From CBDCZI01 sp965224495 (GTDB lineage: Bacteria > Bacteroidota > Bacteroidia > Cytophagales > JAAEPT01): a DNA stretch of 38,674 nt. A model generated the notes under the pieces. The model was given only the letters and a program-made list of their open reading frames with translations, ran no database searches and was not told where the DNA came from. Position 1 is the first letter of the stretch. The number at the start of each line of letters is the position of its first letter. The stretch lies in the NCBI GenBank assembly GCA_965224495.1, contig CBDCZI010000023.1:1-38674 (forward strand). The letters run 5' to 3'. The translations under genes and the position numbers were made by a program. Of this stretch, positions 14,715 through 23,546 are shown one piece after another.

Positions 14715-15590
14715 GTGTTAGAAATAAAAAATATATCGAAGCAATATGACGGTCATTTGGCTCTAAATGATGTTTCTATGAGAATTCCTTTGGGTAAAAC
14801 AATAGGGTTGTTGGGACATAATGGGGCAGGTAAATCGACCTTGATAAGGATACTTTTACAGATTATTAGTAAGTCTTCGGGAGAGATTTTACTTGATGGA
14901 AAAGTGATGGAGGCATCGGCTATTCGCTTGTTTGGGTATCTGCCCGAAGAACGTGGTTTGTATAAGGGAATGAAGGTGTTGGAGCAGTTGGTTTATTTTG
15001 CTCGTTTGAAAGGATTGACGAAACAAAAAGCGACGGCAAGTGCGGAGAGTTGGTTGGATAAAATGTCGCTTTCGGATTGGAAAGACCATACGGTTATCGA
15101 CCTTTCGAAGGGGATGCAACAGAAAATCCAGTTTATTACGGCGGTTATTCACGACCCGAAAATTATTATTTTAGATGAGCCTTTTTCAGGGTTTGACCCT
15201 GTCAATGCACAGGTATTGATTGATGTGATTTTGGATTTGAAAAAGGAGGGGAAAACGATATTATTTTCGTCGCACCAAATGGAAGCGGTGGAGGAAATAT
15301 GTGATGAAATTACGATTTTGAACAAGGCTAAAATTGTGTTGAGCGGTAGTTTAGAGGAGTTGAAAAGACGTTATGCTTCGGCTAATTATTTGGTTGTTGG
15401 AAAGGGAGAATTGCAATCAAATAAGCTTCTTGAGGTGGTAGATGTGACCGAAAATGGTTGGGTAATACTGCCTTTGGTAGCTGTCAAAGAGGTGATTACT
15501 TTCCTTAATGAGACGATGGAATTGGAGTCTTTTGAAAAGGAAGAGCCGTCGTTGACGGATATTTTTATTAGTAGTTTTAATTTGGATTGA
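14715..15590 (+). CDS. ABC transporter ATP-binding protein (NatA-like)
   Basis: This 291-residue ATPase subunit of an ABC-2 exporter has Walker A GHNGAGKST (residues 34-42), Q-loop region YLPEERGLYKG, signature LSKGMQQK (about 129), Walker B IIILDEP with FSGFDP, and the H-switch SSHQ. A C-terminal DUF4162-like extension (about 215-291) ends in SLTDIFISSF, typical for NatA-type ATPases. The start is GTG at 14715. The permease begins one base after the stop. The pair resembles NatAB-type exporters (sodium or antibiotic efflux), but the substrate cannot be told. Confidence 0.9.
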   Translation: MLEIKNISKQYDGHLALNDVSMRIPLGKTIGLLGHNGAGKSTLIRILLQIISKSSGEILLDGKVMEASAIRLFGYLPEERGLYKGMKVLEQLVYFARLKGLTKQKATASAESWLDKMSLSDWKDHTVIDLSKGMQQKIQFITAVIHDPKIIILDEPFSGFDPVNAQVLIDVILDLKKEGKTILFSSHQMEAVEEICDEITILNKAKIVLSGSLEELKRRYASANYLVVGKGELQSNKLLEVVDVTENGWVILPLVAVKEVITFLNETMELESFEKEEPSLTDIFISSFNLD

Positions 15591-15591
15591 T

Positions 15592-16863
15592 ATGAAAACG
15601 ATAGCTTTAATAGTACAGCGAGAATTTTTGGTGCGTGTAAAGAAAAAATCGTTTTTGATTGTTTCTTTATTGGGTCCTTTGGCTATGTTGGCAATGATGA
15701 TCGTGCCTTATTGGACGACTTCGGGTGGCTCGACGGTTTCTACGGTTTTGGTTGTTGATGAAACGGGGGAGTTTTCGGCTATTCAAGAGCTAAAAACAAA
15801 TTACGAGTTGGTTTACCAAACAAATAATCAATTGCTGAAGGAAGATTTTGAAACGGTGGTTGTATTGAGAAAAGAGGAGGGAATACCGACTATCTCTATC
15901 AAAGGCGGACAAAGAGATGGTGTGTTTAGTGAATTGTTGAGTTATTTTGTGCTAGCAAAAACGAATCAAAAACGGTTGGAACGGTTTGCTCCAACGGTGC
16001 GTCGTTCGGAAATAAAGACGCATTTTGAGTTTCAAAAAGACAGTTCGACGAAAGGTTTAGCGATAAAACAGTTTATTAGTTATGGTTCGGGGTTGATGAT
16101 TTATTTTTTTATTTTCCTTTATGGCATACAGGTAATGAAAGGGATTATCGAAGAGAAAACAAACCGTATTGTTGAGGTGGTTATCACGACTGTTCGTCCG
16201 ATGCAACTGATGTTGGGTAAAATATTTGGTTTGGGTGCCGTTGGTTTGTTGCAGTTTATGATTTGGTTGGTGAGTTCGGCTGTGATTACGTTTGTTTTTT
16301 CACATTATTTCCAAATTAATCGTTTTGGAAACGACGAGGTCGTGCAATTGTTTGAGGCAAGCAACCACGCTAATTTGGAGTTTGTTTTTGAGATGAATAA
16401 CCTTGTTACGACTTTGGATAGCTTAAATGTTCCGTTCTTGATTATCAATTTTACGCTCTTCTTTTTGTTGGGTTATTTGATGTATGCTTCGTTGTTTGCG
16501 ATAGTTGGTTCGGCAAGTGATATTGACACAGATACGCAACAGTTTATTTTCCCTATTACTGTTCCTTTATTGAGCTCGATGATGCTTATTTCTCCTGTTT
16601 TAGTTGCTCCTGATGGTGTTTTGGCGAATGTATTGTCGCTCATTCCGTTTTCTGCACCGATAATCACTACGGCAAGGTTGCCGTTTGCTAACGAAATAAA
16701 TTTCTTTGAAATCAAATGGTTGGTGAGCATTTTGGTTACGGTTATTGGCTTTTTAGTAATGACTTGGGTCGCCTCTCGTATTTATAAAATTGGTATCCTA
16801 ACACACGGACAAAAAGTCGGTTACAAAGATCTCTGGTTATGGTTTAAGAAGTCTTTTGAGTAA
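15592..16863 (+). CDS. ABC-2 type permease (NatB-like)
   Basis: This 423-residue membrane subunit works with the ATPase just upstream. An N-terminal cytoplasmic segment (MKTIALIVQREFLVRVKKKS) precedes the first membrane helix. A large extracytoplasmic domain of about 120 residues follows, then about five or six helices in the second half, including the LMIYFFIFLYGIQVMKGIIEEKTNRIVEVV signature region of the ABC-2/NatB group. The 3' end overlaps the convergent aminotransferase gene by 20 bp. Confidence 0.88.
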   Translation: MKTIALIVQREFLVRVKKKSFLIVSLLGPLAMLAMMIVPYWTTSGGSTVSTVLVVDETGEFSAIQELKTNYELVYQTNNQLLKEDFETVVVLRKEEGIPTISIKGGQRDGVFSELLSYFVLAKTNQKRLERFAPTVRRSEIKTHFEFQKDSSTKGLAIKQFISYGSGLMIYFFIFLYGIQVMKGIIEEKTNRIVEVVITTVRPMQLMLGKIFGLGAVGLLQFMIWLVSSAVITFVFSHYFQINRFGNDEVVQLFEASNHANLEFVFEMNNLVTTLDSLNVPFLIINFTLFFLLGYLMYASLFAIVGSASDIDTDTQQFIFPITVPLLSSMMLISPVLVAPDGVLANVLSLIPFSAPIITTARLPFANEINFFEIKWLVSILVTVIGFLVMTWVASRIYKIGILTHGQKVGYKDLWLWFKKSFE

Positions 16864-17956
16864 AAAAATCTTTGATAAGCTGACAGACAAATTCAATTTG
16901 TTGGGTAGTGAGTTCTGGGTAAATCGGTAAGGAGAGAATTTGGTTTTGCTTGTGTAGGGCTTGTGGAAAGTCTTCTTTTTTCGCTCCTAGATGTTGGTAG
17001 CATTTCAAAAAGGGCAAAGGGGTTGGGTAATGAATTGCCGTACCTACTTCGTGTTGGGCTAAATGTTGCTGTAACTCTTCTCGTTGTTGAGTTTCTATGA
17101 TAAATAGATGAAATACGTGTGTTGCATTTTCTTTTATTTTTGGAAGTTTGATTTCTTTTACTTCTTTCAATAAGTCACTATATAATTGAGCATTTTCTTG
17201 TCTTTTGACCGTCCATTGGTCTAAAAAAGGGAGTTTTACAGATAGTATAGATGCTTGTAAACCGTCCATTCGACTGTTGATACCTTCGGTGTCGTGGTCG
17301 TGTTGTGTTACACCGCCGTGATTGGCAAATTTTCGACATTGTAAAGCCAACTTATCGTCGTTGGTGATGATACAGCCAGCGTCGCCATAAGCACCTAAGT
17401 TTTTGGCAGGATAAAAACTAAATGTTCCTGCTGTACCTGTGATACCTGCTTTTTGACCATCTAACTCAGCAAAATGAGCTTGTGCACAGTCTTCAATTAA
17501 TTGTAGCTTGTGTTTGTTGCAAAGGGTTTGTATCGTTGTAATATCTGCCATCTGTCCGTAGAGATGAACGGGTAAAATGGCTTTGGTTTTACTGGTTATT
17601 TTAGCCTCAATTTTACTTGTATCGATTAAGAAATATTCGTCAATATCTACAAAAATAGGTGTGGCACCCGTTTGTGAGATAGTTTCAGAAGTCGATATCC
17701 ACGAACAGGCGGTGGTAATTACTTCGTCGCCTTTACCTATCCCCAACATTTTGAGTGTGATGTATAGGGCATCAGTTCCGTTAGCGACAGCGATGCAATG
17801 TTTGGTCCCGTATTTTTGTGCGTATTCTTTTTCAAATTTTGCAGGGAATTTACCACCGATAAAAGCTGTTTGGTCAAATACGTCTGCCATCGCTTGGTCA
17901 ACGTGCGATTGAATGCTGAGGTATTGTTTTTTTAAATCAACAAAAGGAACTTGCAT
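16844..17956 (-). CDS. DegT/DnrJ/EryC1/StrS sugar aminotransferase
   Basis: This 370-residue PLP-dependent aminotransferase adds an amino group to a nucleotide-linked keto-sugar (FdtB/QdtB/WecE type) for surface glycans. It begins VPFVDLKKQY, has ANGTDALYITLKMLGIGKGD and IEDCAQAHFA, and the PLP Lys185 in FYPAKNLGAYGDAG, then GGVTQHDH, NSRMDGLQASIL and the C-terminal AIHYPTPLPF. It is transcribed after the flippase gene 12 bases upstream on the same strand. Its tail overlaps the ABC permease end by 20 bp, so no separate terminator fits between them. Confidence 0.92.
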   Translation of the reverse strand: MQVPFVDLKKQYLSIQSHVDQAMADVFDQTAFIGGKFPAKFEKEYAQKYGTKHCIAVANGTDALYITLKMLGIGKGDEVITTACSWISTSETISQTGATPIFVDIDEYFLIDTSKIEAKITSKTKAILPVHLYGQMADITTIQTLCNKHKLQLIEDCAQAHFAELDGQKAGITGTAGTFSFYPAKNLGAYGDAGCIITNDDKLALQCRKFANHGGVTQHDHDTEGINSRMDGLQASILSVKLPFLDQWTVKRQENAQLYSDLLKEVKEIKLPKIKENATHVFHLFIIETQQREELQQHLAQHEVGTAIHYPTPLPFLKCYQHLGAKKEDFPQALHKQNQILSLPIYPELTTQQIEFVCQLIKDFFTQKTS

Positions 17957-17968
17957 AGAATTATCTCT

Positions 17969-19429
17969 TTAAAATTTGTCAATGAGTTGGTTATATTCGA
18001 CTGATGCTTTTGTAAAATAAGTAATGACTAAATACAAACTACCAAAAACTACCGATTTGATAACAATGTCAATAATAAAATGACTGTGTGAAGGAACGTA
18101 ATTCATTGCTAAAGTTAATAGTAAAGCAATAAATAAGAGTTTGAGTGTAGAAAAACTAAAGGCGTGTAAATCAAATTTTAGCCAAATAAAGAGGTATTTG
18201 GCTACATTGTAAAGAAACAGTGAAAGTAAAGAAGCTAGAGCTGCACCGTTTATCCCGTGAGAAGGAATGAGTAAGAGGTTGGTTGTAATGGTTAGAAAAG
18301 CTAAAATACCTGTGGAATAAAAATTGAATTTATACCATTTTGAATAACCTATTAATTCGCTATTGACTCCAAAAGTCATGTCTAAGAGTTTGTTTATTCC
18401 GAAGAAAAAAACGACGTATTTACCAGTAGAATAAATTTCGTTATTAGGGATTAATTGAAAAAGGTTGTCAATGTTTATCCATAACAAACAAAAAAGGAGT
18501 GTACCAATGAGTTGTTGGTTGATAGAAATTTGTTTGTATATTTTTTTAATACTTACTCTGTCGTTTATTTTCCATGCCTGTGCTATAATAGGGGAGATAG
18601 TCAAACCAATCGCTCTTCGAGGGGCTTCGATAAGCGTTGCTAAATAGATGGCTATAGCATAAATACCCGTTGCACCATCACTAATAAGCTGAGTAATCAT
18701 AATTTTATCAACCTGCGTGATAAGAATAGACGAAATACCCGTTAATAAACTAAAAATAGAAAATAAAAGGATGGTTTTTAGTTTGATTACCCTGAATAAT
18801 TCCCACCTGAAAAATAAGGATTGTTTACCGCTTGTGACTAAATAGATGAGAAGAATAAATGTTGTTACGCCATAAGAAAGAGCGAAAAGTTCAATAAAAA
18901 CCTTAAAATCATAAAGTTTAAACCCTACACCTAGGAGTAAAACGGTGGTAATGATACGCTGAAGAATCTCTTTTAAAAATACAGGGAAGTGGGTAAGAAA
19001 TAAAGAACGGCAAAAACTTTCAAAAAGAATATTGAAAACAAAAAAGGTAGTAATAGGGTAAATGAGGTAAAAATAATGGGCAAATAAAGGTGCGTTAAGT
19101 TGGTATTTACTTATTAAAAAAGGAGTGAAAGTGTAAAAAAGTGTCGCAGATAAGATAAGGAAAATAATACTGAGAAACACGAACAGCCCTAAAATTCCGT
19201 GTTTACTGTAATGTTTGAGGTTGGGGAAAAATTTGATGATACTAGCACTGTTTCCCATTAGTCCAAATTGAGCTAATAATACAACAAAAGCCATGATGGT
19301 ATCACGTGTACCAATCTGATTAGGACTTAAAAATTTAGGCAAAAGAAAAGCAACATTTATATAACCGATAGCGAAACCAGTATAAATAATAATGCTGTTA
19401 ATTGTACTTTGCTTTTTTACTATTCCCAT
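17969..19429 (-). CDS. Polysaccharide flippase (Wzx/MATE-like)
   Basis: This 486-residue integral membrane protein has about 14 hydrophobic helices and the PST/Wzx arrangement: an N-terminal STINSIIIYTGFAIGYINVA segment, KFLSPNQIGTRDTIMAFVVL and ITQVDKIMITQLISDGATGI in the middle, and NLLLIPSHGINGAALASLLS in the second half. It flips lipid-linked glycan units across the inner membrane. Together with the aminotransferase 12 bases downstream it forms a two-gene operon; the short region to the divergent glycosyltransferase gene contains promoters for both. Confidence 0.9.
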   Translation of the reverse strand: MGIVKKQSTINSIIIYTGFAIGYINVAFLLPKFLSPNQIGTRDTIMAFVVLLAQFGLMGNSASIIKFFPNLKHYSKHGILGLFVFLSIIFLILSATLFYTFTPFLISKYQLNAPLFAHYFYLIYPITTFFVFNILFESFCRSLFLTHFPVFLKEILQRIITTVLLLGVGFKLYDFKVFIELFALSYGVTTFILLIYLVTSGKQSLFFRWELFRVIKLKTILLFSIFSLLTGISSILITQVDKIMITQLISDGATGIYAIAIYLATLIEAPRRAIGLTISPIIAQAWKINDRVSIKKIYKQISINQQLIGTLLFCLLWINIDNLFQLIPNNEIYSTGKYVVFFFGINKLLDMTFGVNSELIGYSKWYKFNFYSTGILAFLTITTNLLLIPSHGINGAALASLLSLFLYNVAKYLFIWLKFDLHAFSFSTLKLLFIALLLTLAMNYVPSHSHFIIDIVIKSVVFGSLYLVITYFTKASVEYNQLIDKF

Positions 19430-19432
19430 TTT

Positions 19433-19465
19433 TTGAGGTTATCTTTCAAAAATAGCTTAATTTAG
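19433..19465 (+). promoter_or_regulatory. Promoter of the glycosyltransferase gene
   Basis: TTG at 19433-19435 and TAATTTAG at 19458-19465 with a 22-base gap, in the 58-base interval between divergent genes. It overlaps the start of the flippase gene on the other strand. Confidence 0.4.
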
Positions 19466-19487
19466 CCAACAATTGACAAGTAGGGCA

Positions 19488-20774
19488 ATGAAAAAAATAC
19501 TTATAATCACTTATTATTGGGCTCCGAACGGAGGGGCGGGTGTACAACGTTGGTTAAAAATGAGTAAATTTTTACAAGAACAAGGTTTTGACGTAAGTAT
19601 TTACACACCCAAAAACCCTGAATTTACTGCTTATGATGCTACCTTAAAGGTACACCCTGCGATTAAAGTTTACAAGAGGAAAATTTGGGAACCTTATAGT
19701 TTATACCGAAAATTGGTAGGAGGGAAGAATGCTAATTCAACTAACTATTTAACGAAAGATAAAAAAAATGGCATACTTCATCAATTCGCTCAATGGTTAA
19801 GAGGAAGTGTTTTTATACCTGATCCTCGTGTTTTTTGGGTAAAGCCGTCAATAAGGTTTCTTTCTAAACTAATTAAAAAAGAAAATTTTGATGTGATTAT
19901 TTCAACAGGCCCCCCCCATAGTATGCACTTGATTGCATTAGGGTTAAAAAAGAAATTTGGTACTCCTTGGATAGCAGATTTTCGTGACCCTTGGACATTT
20001 ATTGATTTTTATGACCAATTAAACCTTTCAGTAAAAGCAGATAAAAAAAATAAGGAACTTGAACAAGAGGTGTTAGGACTTGCAGATAAGGTAGTGACAG
20101 TAAGTCCAAGTTGGGCAAAAGGTTTTGAGGAGTTATCAAACCGTTCCATTGATTTGGTGTTTAACGGTTATGACCACGAAGATTTTGAAAAAGAAGAAAG
20201 GGTAACTGTCGATAAAGAATTTTCGATAGGGTATTTTGGAGCTATGAATTTGGATAGAAATCCTGAAAGTTTATGGTTTGTTTTAGCCGAAATAGCAAAA
20301 GTAACGGACTTGAAAAAGCACTTGAAAATCAAATTGTTTGGAGCAATTAATTCGTACATTTTTGAACGATTGACTTTTTATGGCTTAAATGAGTGTGTAG
20401 AGCATATTGACTATGTAAATCACAAAGAGGTTGTTGTAGAAATGCAAAAAACTCAGCTATTACTTTTAGTATTGAACGATACACCCAATATTTCAGGAAT
20501 TATTCCAGGTAAAGTATATGAGTACTTAGCCTCTCAGCGACCTATTCTTTGTATAGGTCAAACTAATGGTGATGGAGCACAAATAATAAAAGAAACAGAA
20601 GCTGGCGAAGTGTTTGAACATAGTGAGCAGGAATTGTTATTTTCTTTCTTAGAGAATAATTATAAGGAATATAAAAAAATGGGTGTATTGAACTCTACGA
20701 CTAATAGAGAAGAACGATATACAAGAGAGGAGCAAACGGTAACTTATAAAGCGTTATTAGATAGTATAGGTTGA
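19488..20774 (+). CDS. GT4-type glycosyltransferase
   Basis: This 428-residue cytoplasmic glycosyltransferase has the GT-B fold. The N-terminal acceptor domain starts KKILIITYYWAPNGGAGVQR (glycine-rich loop). The linker region has STGPPHSMHLIALGLKK and TPWIADFRDPW. The donor domain has SIGYFGAMNLDRNPE, NISGIIPGKVYEYLASQRPI and the acidic end of the nucleotide-sugar site (TEAGEVFE). The ATG at 19488 is chosen over the TTG 15 bases upstream because it gives the canonical N-terminus. Codons for GPPH contain an uninterrupted C8 run (19910-19917), unusual for this AT-rich genome. A single-base slip there would truncate the protein. Confidence 0.9.
   Translation: MKKILIITYYWAPNGGAGVQRWLKMSKFLQEQGFDVSIYTPKNPEFTAYDATLKVHPAIKVYKRKIWEPYSLYRKLVGGKNANSTNYLTKDKKNGILHQFAQWLRGSVFIPDPRVFWVKPSIRFLSKLIKKENFDVIISTGPPHSMHLIALGLKKKFGTPWIADFRDPWTFIDFYDQLNLSVKADKKNKELEQEVLGLADKVVTVSPSWAKGFEELSNRSIDLVFNGYDHEDFEKEERVTVDKEFSIGYFGAMNLDRNPESLWFVLAEIAKVTDLKKHLKIKLFGAINSYIFERLTFYGLNECVEHIDYVNHKEVVVEMQKTQLLLLVLNDTPNISGIIPGKVYEYLASQRPILCIGQTNGDGAQIIKETEAGEVFEHSEQELLFSFLENNYKEYKKMGVLNSTTNREERYTREEQTVTYKALLDSIG
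19910..19917 (+). repeat. C8 homopolymer inside glycosyltransferase gene
   Basis: Eight consecutive C bases within the coding sequence at the GPPH codons, a possible slippage site. Confidence 0.8.
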
Positions 20775-20819
20775 TTTTTTTTGTAATATTTGTTCTTACC
20801 GATTTAAAAGTTGGACTAG

Positions 20820-20924
20820 TTGTCAGGAGAGATAAAAGGAGGAGCTATCAATGTTAACCAAGTTAAATCAGGAATGTATTTATTGAAATTAGATAATAAA
20901 ACAGTTCGTATTATTAAAAAATAA
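20820..20924 (+). pseudogene. Remnant of a T9SS C-terminal sorting domain
   Basis: The frame ending in TAA at 20922-20924 encodes LSGEIKGGAINVNQVKSGMY followed by LLKLDNKTVRIIKK. This is the classic C-terminal end of type A T9SS sorting domains (I-LN-LKSGMYLVKL...KIIKK), which direct outer-membrane secretion and are cleaved on export. No gene body is attached: an in-frame TAG (20817-20819) lies directly upstream and the glycosyltransferase ends 45 bases before. It is a leftover of a deleted secreted-protein gene and supports a Bacteroidota origin. Confidence 0.7.
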
Positions 20925-20948
20925 TATAAAGTATTTCTGAATTAATAC

Positions 20949-20979
20949 AAAAGGCGAGGTCTATGAGACTTCGCCTTTT
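20949..20979. terminator. Bidirectional terminator between the T9SS remnant and yfhO-like gene
   Basis: AAAAGGCGAGGTCT pairs with AGACTTCGCCTTTT (one mismatch) around a 3-base loop. It is T-rich on the right and A-rich on the left, so it can serve both the plus-strand remnant and the minus-strand YfhO gene, whose stop is at 20986. Confidence 0.8.
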
Positions 20980-20985
20980 GTTGTT

Positions 20986-23439
20986 TTATACCCTTTCTTT
21001 AGTGAGTGACTTATAACCAAGCAACGCAATTATTCCAAAGCCATAAAGTAAAGCTAAAATAGTAAACGCTAAGTTTAATTGTCCACCCACGATGTAAGAG
21101 GTTGGCTTAAACTCGAAAGTGATGGTGTGCTTTCCTGAAGGAATATTCAAACCTCTCAATAAGTAGTTTACACGTTCGTAAGCCACTTGTTTCCCATCGA
21201 TTAAAGCATTCCAGCCTTTGTTGTAGTAAATCTCTGAAAAAACAGCATAACCATCGTTACTGTTGTTACTTTCATAAGTGATTTTGTTTGGGGTAAATGT
21301 GGTTTGCTTAATTTGAGCTTCTTTGGTGACTGTAAACGTCGTAGTAGCGAGTTTAAAATCTTTTTTGTTAATCAGTGCAGTATTTTGAGGTGTATTAGAA
21401 AACAAACCATTCATCACACTATCTGCATTAGCTAAAGGTTTTATCGTTTCAATAAACCAAACGTGACCAAGCGGAGAAGGTACTTTCATAAAATTATCAG
21501 CACTTTGTTTGATGTACCCTGCGTTGAGCATATTTAAAACACCTAAGGTCGGTTGTCCAGAAAAGTGAAAGTCAGCAAGGTCTTGGTAACGTCTCATTTT
21601 TGCAGGGTGGTAACCACTCATTGATTGGTGAAAATAAGAAGTGGAGGACTCGCTCATATTTCCTCCTGCAATAAATACACGTTTGCCGTCTTTGTTATCA
21701 GCTAAGATAGCTTTATCAGCTTTTGTTGGAGTTACTCGTTGGTTTTTCGCTGTTTTCTTAAAATTAGCCTTAGTTAAATATTTTTTATCGATACTTACAA
21801 TATCAATAGTAACAAACACCAATAAAAGAATAGCGACAGTTGTTTTGTTCAACATATCTTTTAGATAGAGGAACAAAGTACCAAAACATAAACTAATAAA
21901 GATAAGCGAACGGATGACATCATTGGTAAATAAAGTATTACGGTCGGTAATTAAAAGGGAAAAGAAGTCTTCAGTCAATTGTTTATTCCCAAACATCTGT
22001 GCATATTGAGTGGTTTCATCACTATCTTTTGCAAAGTCAAAGAAGTAGACGTCTAACACTAAGAACAGTAAAAGTAAGCCTCCTGTTATACCAAAAGCAT
22101 AGCTCAACTTTTTTAGTGTATCGGTATTTTTCGTGCTGTCAAGTAGTTTTTGAATTCCAATAACTCCGCCAAATACTAAAGTGAAATTGACTACGCCAAG
22201 TGTCATAGATACTGTTCTGAATTTGTTGTAAAATGGCAAATAGTCAAAAAGAAAGAAATTTAAACTTTCAAAATTTTTGCCCCAACTGAGCATTAAAAAA
22301 AAGAGAGTTGCTATGAAAATCCATAGTGAGTCTTTGAGAGGGAGAAAAAACAGACCGAGAACAAAAAAGAAACAAATAGTAGCACCTACGTAAATAGCAC
22401 CTGCAGTAAAAGGTTGGTTTCCCCAGTAGAGTGTTTGGCTAACCAATCCTTTGGCTTGAGAACGAGGGACACCTTTTTTCTTTAAGAAATTGTAGCTTTT
22501 CATTTTTTTTACTTCATAATGTTGAGCAGAACCACCACCGTAAGCATTGTGGATGAAAAGCGTAAAACTTTCTTGTATGCCTTGACTCCAAGCAAAAACA
22601 TAATCTCTATCAAGTCCAGATTTTGATTTGGTAGCATCTTGTTTTTTACTTTGCAAGACCTGTTTCCCTCGAATACTTTCCGATTGGTAATCAGAAATAA
22701 TCCAAAGGTTACCGATGCTACTTAGTATGCCAACTAGCCCAACAAGTAGGGTTATACCTACAGTTTTACCGTAATGAGGTAACGTTTTTTCTTTTAAAGC
22801 AAAAATACCTTTTGTGAAAAATTCAATAACCAATAAAAGACCTGCGTAATAAACTATTTGGTAATGCCCTGTATGGAATAAAAACACAAACCCTAACAAG
22901 CCAACAGCAGAGCCTAACAGGTATCTTTTATCCCATAGGAGTTTTGTCCCTGCAAAAAGTAAGGGGATAAAAGCTAAGGCACGAATTTTAGCATTATGTC
23001 CAAATTCGATAGAAATGATGTTAAAAGAACCAAAAGCAAGGGCGATAGCTCCTAGTATGGCGAGGTAAGGATTTACTTTGTAGGTCAAAAACAGAATGTA
23101 ACATGCTATCATCGTCAAAAGAACGATGTTGGCAGGAGATTTCATAAAGAAAGACAGCGTACGTAAAGTTTGGCTTTTGATATTTTGACCAGGTAATTCT
23201 ATTCCGAAAATATAGGCAGGCATACCACTAAAAGCGTAAGGATTCCACATTGCAGTTTCTCCTGATTGCTCGTTGAACTCTCTCATTTGATGCGTTACAT
23301 GTTCTCCGTGATGAATATCAGCTTGGTCAAGAGATTTCCCGTTAAATAGGGGGGAGAAATAAAATGCTGTAATTAAGTAAAAAAGAGTAATAGCTATAAT
23401 ATGTGGGAGAATACGTCCCTTAAAATCAATATTTTTCAT
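20986..23439 (-). CDS. YfhO family membrane protein
   Basis: This 817-residue multi-pass membrane protein of the YfhO family includes GT-C-like proteins implicated in glycosylating lipoteichoic acid or other lipid-linked glycans. It has about a dozen hydrophobic helices over residues 1-540, an early periplasmic loop with ADIHHGEHVTHQMREFNEQS and MWNPYAFSGMPAYIFGIELP (the acidic/aromatic loop typical for the family), a soluble domain (about 560-775) and a final helix. A TATTTTTG box lies upstream on its strand. It sits inside the polysaccharide locus, consistent with a role in modifying surface glycans. Exact substrate unknown. Confidence 0.9.
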   Translation of the reverse strand: MKNIDFKGRILPHIIAITLFYLITAFYFSPLFNGKSLDQADIHHGEHVTHQMREFNEQSGETAMWNPYAFSGMPAYIFGIELPGQNIKSQTLRTLSFFMKSPANIVLLTMIACYILFLTYKVNPYLAILGAIALAFGSFNIISIEFGHNAKIRALAFIPLLFAGTKLLWDKRYLLGSAVGLLGFVFLFHTGHYQIVYYAGLLLVIEFFTKGIFALKEKTLPHYGKTVGITLLVGLVGILSSIGNLWIISDYQSESIRGKQVLQSKKQDATKSKSGLDRDYVFAWSQGIQESFTLFIHNAYGGGSAQHYEVKKMKSYNFLKKKGVPRSQAKGLVSQTLYWGNQPFTAGAIYVGATICFFFVLGLFFLPLKDSLWIFIATLFFLMLSWGKNFESLNFFLFDYLPFYNKFRTVSMTLGVVNFTLVFGGVIGIQKLLDSTKNTDTLKKLSYAFGITGGLLLLFLVLDVYFFDFAKDSDETTQYAQMFGNKQLTEDFFSLLITDRNTLFTNDVIRSLIFISLCFGTLFLYLKDMLNKTTVAILLLVFVTIDIVSIDKKYLTKANFKKTAKNQRVTPTKADKAILADNKDGKRVFIAGGNMSESSTSYFHQSMSGYHPAKMRRYQDLADFHFSGQPTLGVLNMLNAGYIKQSADNFMKVPSPLGHVWFIETIKPLANADSVMNGLFSNTPQNTALINKKDFKLATTTFTVTKEAQIKQTTFTPNKITYESNNSNDGYAVFSEIYYNKGWNALIDGKQVAYERVNYLLRGLNIPSGKHTITFEFKPTSYIVGGQLNLAFTILALLYGFGIIALLGYKSLTKERV

Positions 23440-23546
23440 TTGGCTGAATTATTTTCTCAAAAATAAGTGTTTTTTGTTAGTAACCATAAGTAAATAACAA
23501 AGTCTTCGTGTTAAATTTCTTATTTTAGTAACTTTCTTAAAAGACT

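Noticed and set aside
19473..19487. TTG start for the first GT4 gene
   Set aside because: It adds five non-conserved residues before the canonical KKILIITYY start; ATG 19488 fits better.
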